From Bacillota bacterium (GTDB lineage Bacteria > Bacillota > UBA4882 > UBA8346): a stretch of DNA of 64,000 nt. Both the position numbers and the translations under genes were made by a program. The stretch spans positions 1-64,000 of the forward strand of contig JAEZFP010000071.1 in the NCBI GenBank assembly GCA_023417475.1. The letters run 5' to 3'. Below are positions 33,099-42,200 of the stretch, one piece after another. The notes beneath the pieces were generated by a model. It was not told the origin of the DNA, did not search any database, and saw nothing but the letters and a program-made list of their open reading frames with translations. Position 1 is the first letter of the stretch, and the number at the start of each line of letters is the position of its first letter.

Positions 33099-35024
33099 AT
33101 GAACTTACTTACTGCGGAGAATATCTCAAAAAGCTATGGAACCAAAACCCTTTTTACTGCCTTAAATTTGGGGATTGCCGACCGGGAGAAGATCGGTTTG
33201 ATTGGTGTCAATGGGACCGGAAAAACATCCTTACTCCATATTTTGGTGGGTTTGGAACAACCGGACCAAGGGCAAGTGGTCAAAATGAGTCAGCTGCGGG
33301 TCGGATATCTGTCTCAAAATCCGACTTTTAACCCGGAACAGACGATCTTGGATGCGGCATTGCAAGGAGACGCCCCGGGACTGAAGTTGGTCAGGGAATA
33401 TGAACAGGTAATGCGCCAGATAACCCAGGCGCCGGATGACACCGGTTTGCAGCAGCAGTTGTTGCGGTTGAGCCAACAACTGGACCAGACGGGACTTTGG
33501 CAGGTGGAGAGCGATGCGAAAACCATCTTGACCCGGTTGGGGCTGAGCGATTTCGAAACCAAGGTTGGGCGCCTCTCGGGTGGCCAACGCAAACGAGTGG
33601 CGTTAGCGGCGGCCCTGATCAATCCCGTGGATCTATTAGTATTGGATGAACCGACCAATCATATTGACAATCAGTCGGTCGATTGGTTGGAACAGTTTTT
33701 AAAAGAACGATCGACCGCATTATTGATGGTCACCCATGACCGCTATTTTTTAGACCGGGTGACCAATCGGATTATCGAGTTGGACCAGGGCAAATTGTAT
33801 AGTTATACCGGTAACTACAGTCTTTTTTTAGAGAAAAAAGCGGAGCGGTTGGAGCAGGAACAAGCGGTTGCCGCCAAACAGCAAAATCTTTTCCGGCGTG
33901 AGCTCGCTTGGATGCGCCGGGGCGCCCAAGCCCGTTCCACCAAGCAACAGGCGCGAATCGGCCGGTTCGAACAACTTCAAACTGAAATGGTTCGAGACGA
34001 CGCTTCCGCCCAAGTGGAGTTGACCGCCGTGGCCAGCCGGTTGGGGAAAAAAGTCCTGCAAATTGCAGCGGTACGGAAAAGTTACGGCGCGAAGGTCGTG
34101 ATCGCTGATTTTAGTTACGGGTTTACCCGGAATGACCGGGTTGGGGTGATCGGAGCCAACGGGATTGGCAAATCGACGTTATTAAACGTAATCGTCGGGA
34201 ATATTCAACCCGATCAAGGCCGGATTGAAGTCGGCCCGACCGTTAAATTCGGTTTTTTCACCCAAGAGGGAGTCGCGTTGCCGGAGGATTTGCGGGTGAT
34301 CGATTATATTAAAGCGATTGCCGAAAATATTCCAACCGAAGACGGCGGTACCGTCAGCGCCTCCCAGATGCTGGAGCGGTTTCTGTTCACCCCGACGATG
34401 CAGTGGACGCCCATCAACCATCTGTCCGGAGGGGAACGGCGCCGGCTTGATCTGCTCCGGGTATTGATGGGAGCCCCCAATGTGCTGCTATTGGACGAAC
34501 CCACCAACGACCTGGATATTCAGACTTTGAGCGTGCTGGAAGATTATTTGGAGGGATTCCCGGGGGTTGTCATCGCCGTCTCGCATGACCGTTATTTCTT
34601 AGACCGAATCGCCGGCAAGATTTTGGCGTTTGAACCGGATGGCCGGATTCAGCATTTCGTGGGAAATTACAGCGATTATCGGGATTTCGCGGCGAAACGG
34701 GAGAACGAGGCGACCGCAACCGGACTGATCGGCAAGAAAACCGCTCCGGAAACGCCCAAGCCCCAAAACGCGCCCCGCGAACGCCCGCTCAGACTGAGCT
34801 ATCAGGAGCAACGGGAACTGGACGGTATCGAAACTGTTATCGCGGGCGTCGAGGCAGAACTAACGGAGCTGAAAATACAGCTTGATCAAGCGGGGAGCGA
34901 CTACCAACGTTTGCAGGAGTTAACCGCGGCGCAGGAAAACTTGGAAAAGCGCTTGGAAGATCTCTTGGAGCGCTGGGCTTATCTCAATGAACGGGCGGCG
35001 GAAGTCGCCCGGAATAAAACATAA
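33099..35024 (+). CDS. uup: ABC-F ATPase, Uup-like
   Basis: A 641-residue soluble protein with two ABC domains and no membrane segment. Domain 1 has GVNGTGKTS, LSGGQRKR and LLVLDEPTNHID. Domain 2 has GANGIGKST, LSGGERRR and LLLDEPTNDLD. Both H-loops are SHDRYFLDR/THDRYFLDR. Residues 560-641 form a C-terminal coiled coil (LDGIETVIAGVEAELTELK ...), the Uup hallmark that binds branched nucleic acids. ABC-F proteins act on ribosomes or DNA repair intermediates. ggaagg precedes the ATG. Confidence 0.9.
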   Translation: MNLLTAENISKSYGTKTLFTALNLGIADREKIGLIGVNGTGKTSLLHILVGLEQPDQGQVVKMSQLRVGYLSQNPTFNPEQTILDAALQGDAPGLKLVREYEQVMRQITQAPDDTGLQQQLLRLSQQLDQTGLWQVESDAKTILTRLGLSDFETKVGRLSGGQRKRVALAAALINPVDLLVLDEPTNHIDNQSVDWLEQFLKERSTALLMVTHDRYFLDRVTNRIIELDQGKLYSYTGNYSLFLEKKAERLEQEQAVAAKQQNLFRRELAWMRRGAQARSTKQQARIGRFEQLQTEMVRDDASAQVELTAVASRLGKKVLQIAAVRKSYGAKVVIADFSYGFTRNDRVGVIGANGIGKSTLLNVIVGNIQPDQGRIEVGPTVKFGFFTQEGVALPEDLRVIDYIKAIAENIPTEDGGTVSASQMLERFLFTPTMQWTPINHLSGGERRRLDLLRVLMGAPNVLLLDEPTNDLDIQTLSVLEDYLEGFPGVVIAVSHDRYFLDRIAGKILAFEPDGRIQHFVGNYSDYRDFAAKRENEATATGLIGKKTAPETPKPQNAPRERPLRLSYQEQRELDGIETVIAGVEAELTELKIQLDQAGSDYQRLQELTAAQENLEKRLEDLLERWAYLNERAAEVARNKT

Positions 35025-35094
35025 AAATTATCTTAGATTATTTTTGGCTTTTTTCGAACTTTCCTAACGTAAGAATCGTACTTTTTATAGCTGG

Positions 35095-35688
35095 GTGATA
35101 GAATTGGAACTAGAATTGGAACTAGGATTGGACGAAGAGTTGGCCTTACGGATCCAGCGGGGCGATGAAGCCGCCCTTGAAATGCTGGTCCGGCGTTATC
35201 ACAGTCAGATTCATGCGTATGTTGTACGGATGGGTGGCGAATATCATATGGCGAGCGATATAACCCAAGAGGTTTTTATTAAAGTCTGCCGCCATATTTG
35301 TCAATACCGGACCGATCTATCGTTTCGGCCCTGGATTTATACGATTGCTTGCAATACCTATAAGGATCATTTACGAAAGGCTTATGTGCAAAAAGATTTT
35401 CTTGGTTCAGAGCCGGAGGAACTTACGGCAGACATGGACACCCCGGAAACCGCTTTTATGGAAACCGTGGAACGGAGGATGGTTATAAAAGTGCTGCAAC
35501 AAATGGGTGAAATTTATCGGGAGGTACTGATTCTCCGTTATTATCAGGATTTAAAGTTGGACGAGATTGCTTTGGCGGTTCAGATACCGGTTGGAACCGT
35601 CAAATCGAGGCTTTCGGCTGCTTTGCGCCAGTTGAAACAGTTGCTTTTGAAGGAGGATGGTTTCATTGTCGATTCCGTCAAACGCTGA
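35095..35688 (+). CDS. ECF-type RNA polymerase sigma factor
   Basis: A 197-residue sigma-70-family factor with regions 2 and 4 only. Region 2 is EMLVRRYHSQIHAYVVRMGG ... ASDITQEVFIKVCR and WIYTIACNTYKDHLRK. Region 4 is QMGEIYREVLILRYYQDLKLDEIA, then IPVGTVKSRLSAALRQLK. The N-terminus arises from a 12-base tandem repeat (gaattggaacta, 35101-35124) giving ELELELEL. The start is uncertain: GTG 35095, or TTG at 35104 with ggtgat upstream. It leads an operon with a membrane protein and ABC transporters, so it likely controls them. Confidence 0.85.
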   Translation: MIELELELELGLDEELALRIQRGDEAALEMLVRRYHSQIHAYVVRMGGEYHMASDITQEVFIKVCRHICQYRTDLSFRPWIYTIACNTYKDHLRKAYVQKDFLGSEPEELTADMDTPETAFMETVERRMVIKVLQQMGEIYREVLILRYYQDLKLDEIALAVQIPVGTVKSRLSAALRQLKQLLLKEDGFIVDSVKR

Positions 35689-36523
35689 CCCGAAACAAAT
35701 CTTGACCGAGATCAGTGTGGAGCAGGACCAGGACGAATTGCTGCAAACCATGTCTTATCTTGAAAATTACACGGTACCGCCACCTTCGGACCAAGCGACG
35801 GAAACGTTGATCGCTTCTTTAAAACCGGTTTTGAAAGCGACCGAGACGATCGCGCCAAAGCGACCGATCGCGCAAAACCGTTGGATCAAGTCCAGGAAAT
35901 TGCCACTCCTGTTGCAGTTGGCTTGGCAACAGGTTATGTTGTTGAAGAAGGGCTTTATCTTGTTTTCAGTATTAATCCTTTTGGTAGGATTGGAACTGAC
36001 GCATGTAATGAGTGGCGATATGATGAAATTTCTCGCCAATGCGGCGCCGATCTTAGGGGTTCTAACCGTTTTTTACGAATTCAGAGCCAAATTAAGTGGT
36101 ATTAGCGAGATGGAAGCGGCTTGTCCCTATTCGGCGGCGCAACTTGCCACCGCCCGGTTGCTGGTGGTGCTGGGGTATGATATTTTACTATGCTTGTTGG
36201 TCACACCGCTGGTCAGTTACTGGCAGGGACGCCTCTTGGGGTTGGTCATCGTGGGTTGGCTGGCGCCTTTGTTGTTGATGTTGGGGATCGCGCTGACAGC
36301 TTCGTTAAAGTTGGGGATTGGCGGCGGATGCCTGGCAGCCACGGTCGTGTGGGGGTTACAACTTGTTTTCGGCAAGGGAGAATCGCTCCTTTCGTTGTTA
36401 TATGTTGAAGAGACGCCCTTTTTTGCGGATATGATCAGTATAGCCGCCGGACTGCTACTGCTGAGTTTTACGTATCGGCGTTGGAAAGCCGTTTTAAACT
36501 GGAGCGACGAACCCGGCGACTAA
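35666..36523 (+). CDS. multi-pass membrane protein downstream of the ECF sigma gene
   Basis: About 285 residues. Residues 1-85 are cytosolic and acidic at first, then basic (IKSRK). Six hydrophobic segments follow (about 95-115, 123-143, 168-188, 194-214, 222-240, 256-276). It resembles small ABC-2 type permeases, with an N-terminal part that could bind the sigma factor; both readings are inferences. The TTG at 35666 is nine bases after aaggagg; ATG at 35657 touches that site and is unlikely. It overlaps the sigma gene by 23 bases. Confidence 0.65.
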   Translation: MSIPSNADPKQILTEISVEQDQDELLQTMSYLENYTVPPPSDQATETLIASLKPVLKATETIAPKRPIAQNRWIKSRKLPLLLQLAWQQVMLLKKGFILFSVLILLVGLELTHVMSGDMMKFLANAAPILGVLTVFYEFRAKLSGISEMEAACPYSAAQLATARLLVVLGYDILLCLLVTPLVSYWQGRLLGLVIVGWLAPLLLMLGIALTASLKLGIGGGCLAATVVWGLQLVFGKGESLLSLLYVEETPFFADMISIAAGLLLLSFTYRRWKAVLNWSDEPGD

Positions 36524-36542
36524 ACCGGGAGAAGGATTCGTA

Positions 36543-37220
36543 ATGTTGAAGTTGACCGGAGTAACTAAACAATTTCGCGCTACCGGCTTTGTGTTGCAGC
36601 CGTTATCGGTCAATTTGGACAAGGGTTTACATCTTTTTGTCGGACCCAACGGGGCCGGCAAATCAACTCTATTGCGCATGCTCGCTACCGTGTTACGGCC
36701 GGATGCCGGGGTTATTGCCTGGCAAAACCGGGATATTTACGCAGATCTACGCGATTACAAGTTTAGCCTCGGTTATTTGCCGCAAACGTTTGGTCTCTAT
36801 GAAGATATGACCGGCCGGGAATTTTTGCATTATATGGCCGGGTTGAAAGGTATCGCGCCGGGGTTGGGAAAAGAACGAGCCGATGCTGTCGCCGGCCGTA
36901 TTGGAATCCGCCAACATTGCAACCGACGAATTGCGTTTTGGTCGAGAGGTTTGCGGCAGTGTTTAGGACTGGCGCAAGCATTGCTCAACGATCCGGAGAT
37001 TTTAATCCTGGATGAGCCGTTTGACGGATTGGACTCGGCGGAGATTGAGACGGTCAGCGCCTATCTGGCGTATTTGGCTCGGGATAAGGTAATTTTAATC
37101 AGTAGCCATCTCCTGTCCGAGCTGCCCATTCAGGGACTGCTGCTATTTAGCGACGGAATATTGCGTTTTAGTGGGCCGTCGACCGTTTTATCGACGAAGC
37201 CCGGGGTCATGTCTGGTTAG
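36543..37220 (+). CDS. ABC-2 type ATPase, main part (frameshifted)
   Basis: 225 residues of an ABC exporter ATPase. Walker A is GPNGAGKST (about 34-42), Q-loop LGYLPQTFGLYEDMTGREFL, signature-like FWSRGLRQ (a divergent SRG in place of SGG), Walker B ILILDEPFDGLD and H-loop ISSHLLSEL. Its frame ends at TAG after STKPGVMSG, but the +1 frame reads DEARGHVWLVELAKEQW, the expected C-terminal domain, as 37220-37450. One T added to the TTTT at 37186-37189 restores STVFIDEARGHVWL. ggagaagg precedes the ATG. Confidence 0.8.
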   Translation: MLKLTGVTKQFRATGFVLQPLSVNLDKGLHLFVGPNGAGKSTLLRMLATVLRPDAGVIAWQNRDIYADLRDYKFSLGYLPQTFGLYEDMTGREFLHYMAGLKGIAPGLGKERADAVAGRIGIRQHCNRRIAFWSRGLRQCLGLAQALLNDPEILILDEPFDGLDSAEIETVSAYLAYLARDKVILISSHLLSELPIQGLLLFSDGILRFSGPSTVLSTKPGVMSG

Positions 37221-37450
37221 TGGAACTTGCCAAAGAACAATGGTTGAAACTACAGTGTCATTATTCGGCCGGCATGGTTCGAGCGATAGACGGCTATTGT
37301 TGCAGTCACATTATCAGTGAGCACCCTCCCGCCATTCCAGGCGCTCGCGCCATTGAGCCGGGACTGGAAGAGGCTTATCTCTATTGGTTGCAACGTTATC
37401 AATCGGGAAAAGTCTTCCTTCCTAATATGCCGGGGCAAGCGAAGGAATGA
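37220..37450 (+). CDS. ABC-2 type ATPase, C-terminal part (frameshifted)
   Basis: 76 residues forming the usual regulatory tail of ABC-2 ATPases: ELAKEQWLKLQ, then PPAIPGARAIEPGLEEAYLY. The last residues (PNMPGQAKE) come from a segment (37432-37451) shared with the dispersed-repeat flank at 13-35, so the stop codon was supplied by a repeat. It has no ribosome site of its own; it is made only with the main part. Confidence 0.6.
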   Translation: MELAKEQWLKLQCHYSAGMVRAIDGYCCSHIISEHPPAIPGARAIEPGLEEAYLYWLQRYQSGKVFLPNMPGQAKE

Positions 37451-37615
37451 ATTTCTGGTCAAAGTGCGATCCCTATCCCTTTAAAAGCCTTTAAAAGGGT
37501 ATCCACAAGGCTTTGACCTCTATAAAGATTGAATAGGCGACGAAGCATGGTTCTCCTTTTAAAGAACCAAAGGATCGCCGTTGGGCTTCGAAGCTATTTT
37601 TTAGTAGGGAAACGC

Positions 37616-38470
37616 ATGATACTTAAATTAGAAGATATCACGGTTCGCGACTCTTCGGCGCGATGGCGCGATCAGTGGCGGAGCGCGGACAGCCGATGGT
37701 CGCGTAAATTAAATCCGGACGGAATGCCTGAACCGTTGTTGCAGGGGATTACGGGTGCTTTTACGAACGGCATCGTTCAAATTTCAGGCCCCAATGGTTC
37801 CGGCAAGACTATGCTACTTCAAGTCATGGCCGGGTTAATTTTGCCCGATGCCGGCCGAATTACACTGGATGGCGAAACCGCCAGCCGATCGCAATTACGA
37901 TGGATAATCGGCTATTTACCCCAGGTATTTGGCTTTTATCCTCAGTGGACCGCCCGGGAGATGCTCCGTCACATCGCGTTGTTAAAAGGCTTAGTTCAGG
38001 CGAAGGAACGTGAACGACGAGTAGCGGAAGTTTTGCAGCGAACCAGTTTGACGATGGTTGCCGACCGCAAATTGGCTACCTATTCGCGGGGGATGCGGCA
38101 AGCGGTTGGGATTGCGCAAGCGTTATTGACCGAGGCTCCAGTCTTGATTTTCGATGATCCGAGCGCCGGGCTTGATCCCGAAGCCCGCAATAAGCTGTGG
38201 GGATTGCTGATGGAGATTGGACAGAAACGCTTGATTGTTTGGGCTTCCTCACAGATTACCGATGCCAATTGCGCCGATCAAGTTTTAATTTTAGCCCGAG
38301 GTAAAAACTGTTTTTGGGGTAGCCCCTCCGAACTCGCGGCAATCGGTCGGGAACTTGATGTCTCTTCTTTGGCTATGCTCCCGGAAAGTACCGGTGCGGG
38401 TGGTGAGTATTGGCTGAAATTGCTTAAGCAAGGATATCGGACCGTTTTGACGCGTGGGGTGAGTTCATGA
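37616..38470 (+). CDS. ABC-2 type ATPase (second)
   Basis: A 284-residue exporter ATPase. Walker A is GPNGSGKTM, Q-loop IGYLPQVFGFYPQWTAREML, signature YSRGMRQ (again SRG), Walker B VLIFDDPSAGLD (Asp in place of Glu as second acidic residue), H-loop changed to ASSQITD (Gln for His). Catalytic Glu and switch His are both altered, so hydrolysis may depend on the partner ATPase at 36543. A basic ADSRWSRKLNPDG insert follows the first strands. ATG at 37616 follows taggga; its stop overlaps the next gene as ATGA. Confidence 0.8.
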   Translation: MILKLEDITVRDSSARWRDQWRSADSRWSRKLNPDGMPEPLLQGITGAFTNGIVQISGPNGSGKTMLLQVMAGLILPDAGRITLDGETASRSQLRWIIGYLPQVFGFYPQWTAREMLRHIALLKGLVQAKERERRVAEVLQRTSLTMVADRKLATYSRGMRQAVGIAQALLTEAPVLIFDDPSAGLDPEARNKLWGLLMEIGQKRLIVWASSQITDANCADQVLILARGKNCFWGSPSELAAIGRELDVSSLAMLPESTGAGGEYWLKLLKQGYRTVLTRGVSS

Positions 38471-40797
38471 ACTTTTTGGGTCAATTGATCGGTCAGGAAA
38501 TCGGGCTTTCATTACGAAGCAAGCGGTATTGGTTGCTCGGGTTCCTCGCGGTGGTGGCAACGTTCATTCCATCCATTACCTTGCTGTTGCTGCAGTTTAT
38601 GGTCATCGCTACGGTTACTAGAGAGCGGCGGACAGGTTTTTCCGGGATACTGGCGTCATTGCCAGATCAGACGGCGCAATTATCATTGGCGAGGGCCTTG
38701 GCAACGTTCTGCTTATTGCTGGGGTTATGGCCGTTTATGTTATTGACCGTCGGTTTCTTGCCGGGATTGGAACCGGCGGCATGGTTGTTTAATGTCCGAG
38801 ATCTTGCGGCAGCATCCTTCCATTACCTTGTCTATTGTATGGCGGCGGTGGGATTCGTTTTTTTCAGTTCGTTATGGACGAAGCGGGCCGGACGACTGTA
38901 TCTAATCAGCGGACTCGCTTGGCTGGTCGGGATGTATCTCGCCAGTAACACGACGCTCTATCCGTACTGGAGTAATTTTTTGATCCTAAGCAACCGGGCG
39001 ATCCGCTTTATGGCGCCCGGGACGGCACTGGGTTACTTTCCGGAACCCGATGTGTTTCCTGCTTTGACAATTTTCCATGTTGCCGTAAGCGTTTTGTTAT
39101 GGGCGCTGGCGACGATGGGCGAGATTGTCAAACGGGGCGAGTGGCTAACCTGTCCGAAAACGCTGCTAGGTTTGATTTTGACGATGATGCTGCTTGGAAT
39201 TACGACGGGCGTAACGGTCTGGCGGGGATTGCATCAGCGAGGGGACCAGTTTCGTTTGGTCGGACAAGAAACGGACCGGTTGCAACGGATAATAACACGG
39301 TCGAAAATGAAGACTGCTCCGGTATGGGAGGCTTGTGATCTCCAAATTAAGTTGCATAGCGTTACCCACCGTTTGGAGGGAAAGGCGAAATTAAGCCTCC
39401 GGCTTGAAAAGTCGACTGATTGCGTCTTTTTTACCTTACGTAATTATTTGACTGTCGAGTCGGTCACGCTTGCCGGCGTAAGTCAACGATTGCAATGGCG
39501 GCGAGACGGCTCTGTTTTGGCGGTGCGCCTTCCGGAACATTATCAAAGGGGCGACAAGTTCACATTGGCGATTCGCTATTCCGGTTCGGTTTGGGAATGG
39601 GCGACCGGGGAGTTGACCCGTCCCAGCGGAGCGTTGAACTTTGTGACGTCCGCTTTTTCGTTGTTACGCAGCGGTCACGCCTGGTATCCGGTACCGGGCG
39701 TTCAGCCGTTGTCAAAACGGCTTCCCTATGTTGCCCTGGACGGCCGGACGACCGGAGAAACCATTTGGGCCGCGCGTGCCAGTCATCCCGCCGTGCGCTT
39801 TCATTTGACCGTAGATTCGGATACGGATAATCAGATTGTTACCAATCTGGAACGGACCGGTGTGGAGCCTCTGACCGGTCCCTATAAGAAACGGTATCGT
39901 TTCAACTCGCCCCGGGGACGGGACGTATATCTTTTAGCCGGACCGTATGATTATCAGAAAAGAGCCATGCCGGACGGGGTGGGTTTTATGGAGGTTTACA
40001 GTTATCCGCGACACCAGTCCAGGGTCACGGCAGTTTTGAATTCGCTGACCAAGCCTTACCGTTATTATCAAGAACTGTTCCAGCAACCGGAGTCCGTCCG
40101 GTCCGGTAAAACTTGTACGGTATTGGAGCTGCCGGCGTTGGCTTTTTTGGCGGGAAACGAAGAGTTTGGTCGGGATTTGAGTTTGACCGATACCATACTG
40201 ATCTCCGAGGATCTATTTCAAGCGGGCAAATGGCGTCTGGCAGCAGCCGCTATGATGCAGGACAATAAACGTAGTATGGCTGTTCTGCAACGTTGGCTGC
40301 AGGAGGATCTTACCGTCGGTGGTTCTTATTACAACGGCAGTATTTGCGAAGGTTTGATGTTGTATTTGTTTGCGCTCCAGGCCGCTGATAATGGCGGACG
40401 GGAATTTTTTGATTCGATCAAACTGAATTTGCAAGCTGGCAAAGGAGCTGATAGTGGCGAGTTTTACCTGCCACGGATGGCAAGCGGTCCGGTGATTCGC
40501 GACGTATTCCTGTTATTCGAGGCGATGCGAGCCGCTGACTCCGGAACAGTCGTATTGAAGCAGGTTACACAGCGACTATACGCGGTGTATATCCAAAAAA
40601 GAACCATCAGTGCATCAGATTTTGCCGGGGTAATTCAGACGGTACTGGCCGGGACGGACTGGCCGTCACGCCAGACGGAGCTTATCCGTCAATATTTGCG
40701 AAATATTGCCAAGCATGACTCGCCTGAAAACCGTGGTTTAAAACAGGGCATTCAGGTAACGCTCTTCCCGTTCCGTCCCGAGGAATGGTTACCTTAA
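38467..40797 (+). CDS. ABC permease fused to an M1-aminopeptidase-like domain lacking HExxH
   Basis: A 776-residue protein. Residues 1-260 have six or seven hydrophobic segments like an ABC-2 permease. Residues 290-420 resemble the M1 N-terminal saddle (FTLRNYLTVESVTLAG, FTLAIRYSGSVWEW). Residues 430-776 resemble the M1 catalytic and C-terminal domains (VLELPALAFLAG, SICEGLMLYLF). Where M1 enzymes have the zinc motif HExxH, this protein reads AAAAMMQDNKRSMAVLQRW; only the Glu of the later EGL-x2-Y motif is kept. A pseudo-peptidase is inferred, perhaps binding peptides outside the cell for the two ATPases. Confidence 0.75.
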   Translation: MNFLGQLIGQEIGLSLRSKRYWLLGFLAVVATFIPSITLLLLQFMVIATVTRERRTGFSGILASLPDQTAQLSLARALATFCLLLGLWPFMLLTVGFLPGLEPAAWLFNVRDLAAASFHYLVYCMAAVGFVFFSSLWTKRAGRLYLISGLAWLVGMYLASNTTLYPYWSNFLILSNRAIRFMAPGTALGYFPEPDVFPALTIFHVAVSVLLWALATMGEIVKRGEWLTCPKTLLGLILTMMLLGITTGVTVWRGLHQRGDQFRLVGQETDRLQRIITRSKMKTAPVWEACDLQIKLHSVTHRLEGKAKLSLRLEKSTDCVFFTLRNYLTVESVTLAGVSQRLQWRRDGSVLAVRLPEHYQRGDKFTLAIRYSGSVWEWATGELTRPSGALNFVTSAFSLLRSGHAWYPVPGVQPLSKRLPYVALDGRTTGETIWAARASHPAVRFHLTVDSDTDNQIVTNLERTGVEPLTGPYKKRYRFNSPRGRDVYLLAGPYDYQKRAMPDGVGFMEVYSYPRHQSRVTAVLNSLTKPYRYYQELFQQPESVRSGKTCTVLELPALAFLAGNEEFGRDLSLTDTILISEDLFQAGKWRLAAAAMMQDNKRSMAVLQRWLQEDLTVGGSYYNGSICEGLMLYLFALQAADNGGREFFDSIKLNLQAGKGADSGEFYLPRMASGPVIRDVFLLFEAMRAADSGTVVLKQVTQRLYAVYIQKRTISASDFAGVIQTVLAGTDWPSRQTELIRQYLRNIAKHDSPENRGLKQGIQVTLFPFRPEEWLP

Positions 40798-40865
40798 CGA
40801 TTTTCGTCTATTGAAAGCGTGACTTTGTCATTTTTTTATGAGTAATTAAGAGCTACGCCCATCTA

Positions 40866-40906
40866 AATAAGCAATCCCCGGCATTGCCGGGGGTTGCTTA
40901 TTTTAT
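40866..40906 (+). terminator. terminator of the sigma/ABC operon
   Basis: aataagcaatccccggc / gccgggggttgctta stem (about 16 bp, one G-U), loop att, then ttttat. Confidence 0.88.
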
Positions 40907-41013
40907 GATATTTTTTAAATTTTTACGAACCAAATAGAAATTTCTTTCGTAATCCCCATAGAAAGCGCGATATAAGAGATTTATATCATATTCGCTCCAT
41001 GGAGGTGACTGAT

Positions 41014-42198
41014 ATGCAAAAAATGGCGTCAATTCTTTTATTGCTGTTGTTCATAAGCGGTTGTCAAGCGATTGTCACGCCCTCAACCATGACTTCCATC
41101 GCGTTGCCGGAGCCCACCGGCGTCTATGGGGTCGGCGTCACCAGTTTCCCGTTGGTGGATCGGTCCCGGACTGAAACGATTGGAGATAATGCCATCTCCC
41201 GTCATCGTGAGTTGATGGTGCAATTGTGGTATCCGATTGCCCCGGCAACTATTGGGGAGCCCAACGAGTATTTGGACGAACTCTCCGCCAGACTTGTAGT
41301 TGAAAGCTCGGCCGAATTTATTCCGAAAAAAGCCCACCGCTTGAGTCCGGATTTCCGGTTCCTAATCAAAACCCACGCGCTACGGGACGTACGCTTGGCG
41401 CAGAATGTTTCGGGATTTCCGGTGTTGGTATTTTCACCGGGCTATGGCGCGACGTACTTATTTTATCAAAGTTTGTTTGAGGATTTAGCGTCGCATGGTT
41501 ATATTATCACGGCCATCAATCATCCTTACCTATCCGGGATCACAGTCTTCCCCGACCAGCACTTTTATCTGCGGGCTCAACCAAAAGATGAAGATCAGTT
41601 TCTAGACGACCATTTTAGAACGGTCGTTATGGACATCAAGTTTGTCGTTAAGCAACTGGCGGCATTAAATCAAGACCGCACTCAGCTTTTTTTTGATAGG
41701 TTGGATCTCAGCCGTATCGGTTGTTTTGGCCACTCCTACGGCGGCGCGGCCGCTGTCCAGGCTGGTGTCGAAGATCCGGAAATTAAGGCAGCCATCGACA
41801 TTGACGGAACGATGCATGGAAAGGATTTTCATCGGCCGATTACCAAACCGATCGGCATCATTAATGATGACCTGACAGCAATGATTGATTACACCGTCAA
41901 AAAGCTTTGGCGGAATACCCATGAGGGTTACCTGGTCCGAATTAATAAAGCCAGACATTTGGACTTCTCCGATCTGGGAATTATTATCAAGCACTGCTAT
42001 CCTAAGCTGCCAATGTCGGTCCGAGCATTTTATTTTGGTGAAATCGAACCGGAGTTGGCGCTACAGCTGACCCGCAAAGCAGTTTTGAATTTTTTTGAAA
42101 TCTATCTATCCGGCCGATCCAGCGCTGAATTATTGGATTTGCCCCGTCGATACCCGGGTCAAATCAAAATAAAGAAAAAGACCGGGGCGGATCGATAG
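41014..42198 (+). CDS. lipoprotein alpha/beta hydrolase, PAF-acetylhydrolase-like
   Basis: A 394-residue lipoprotein. Signal peptide with lipobox LFISGC (cysteine about residue 17). The alpha/beta-hydrolase core has VFSPGYGATYLFYQ (oxyanion), RIGCFGHSYGGAAAVQ (nucleophile Ser in GHSYGG), DIDGTMHG (Asp) and HLDFSD (His). It resembles platelet-activating-factor acetylhydrolase/chlorophyllase proteins, which cleave short acyl esters. ATG at 41014 has ggaggtg eight bases upstream. The stop lies two bases before the 21-bp array at 42201. Confidence 0.82.
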   Translation: MQKMASILLLLLFISGCQAIVTPSTMTSIALPEPTGVYGVGVTSFPLVDRSRTETIGDNAISRHRELMVQLWYPIAPATIGEPNEYLDELSARLVVESSAEFIPKKAHRLSPDFRFLIKTHALRDVRLAQNVSGFPVLVFSPGYGATYLFYQSLFEDLASHGYIITAINHPYLSGITVFPDQHFYLRAQPKDEDQFLDDHFRTVVMDIKFVVKQLAALNQDRTQLFFDRLDLSRIGCFGHSYGGAAAVQAGVEDPEIKAAIDIDGTMHGKDFHRPITKPIGIINDDLTAMIDYTVKKLWRNTHEGYLVRINKARHLDFSDLGIIIKHCYPKLPMSVRAFYFGEIEPELALQLTRKAVLNFFEIYLSGRSSAELLDLPRRYPGQIKIKKKTGADR

Positions 42199-42200
42199 TA

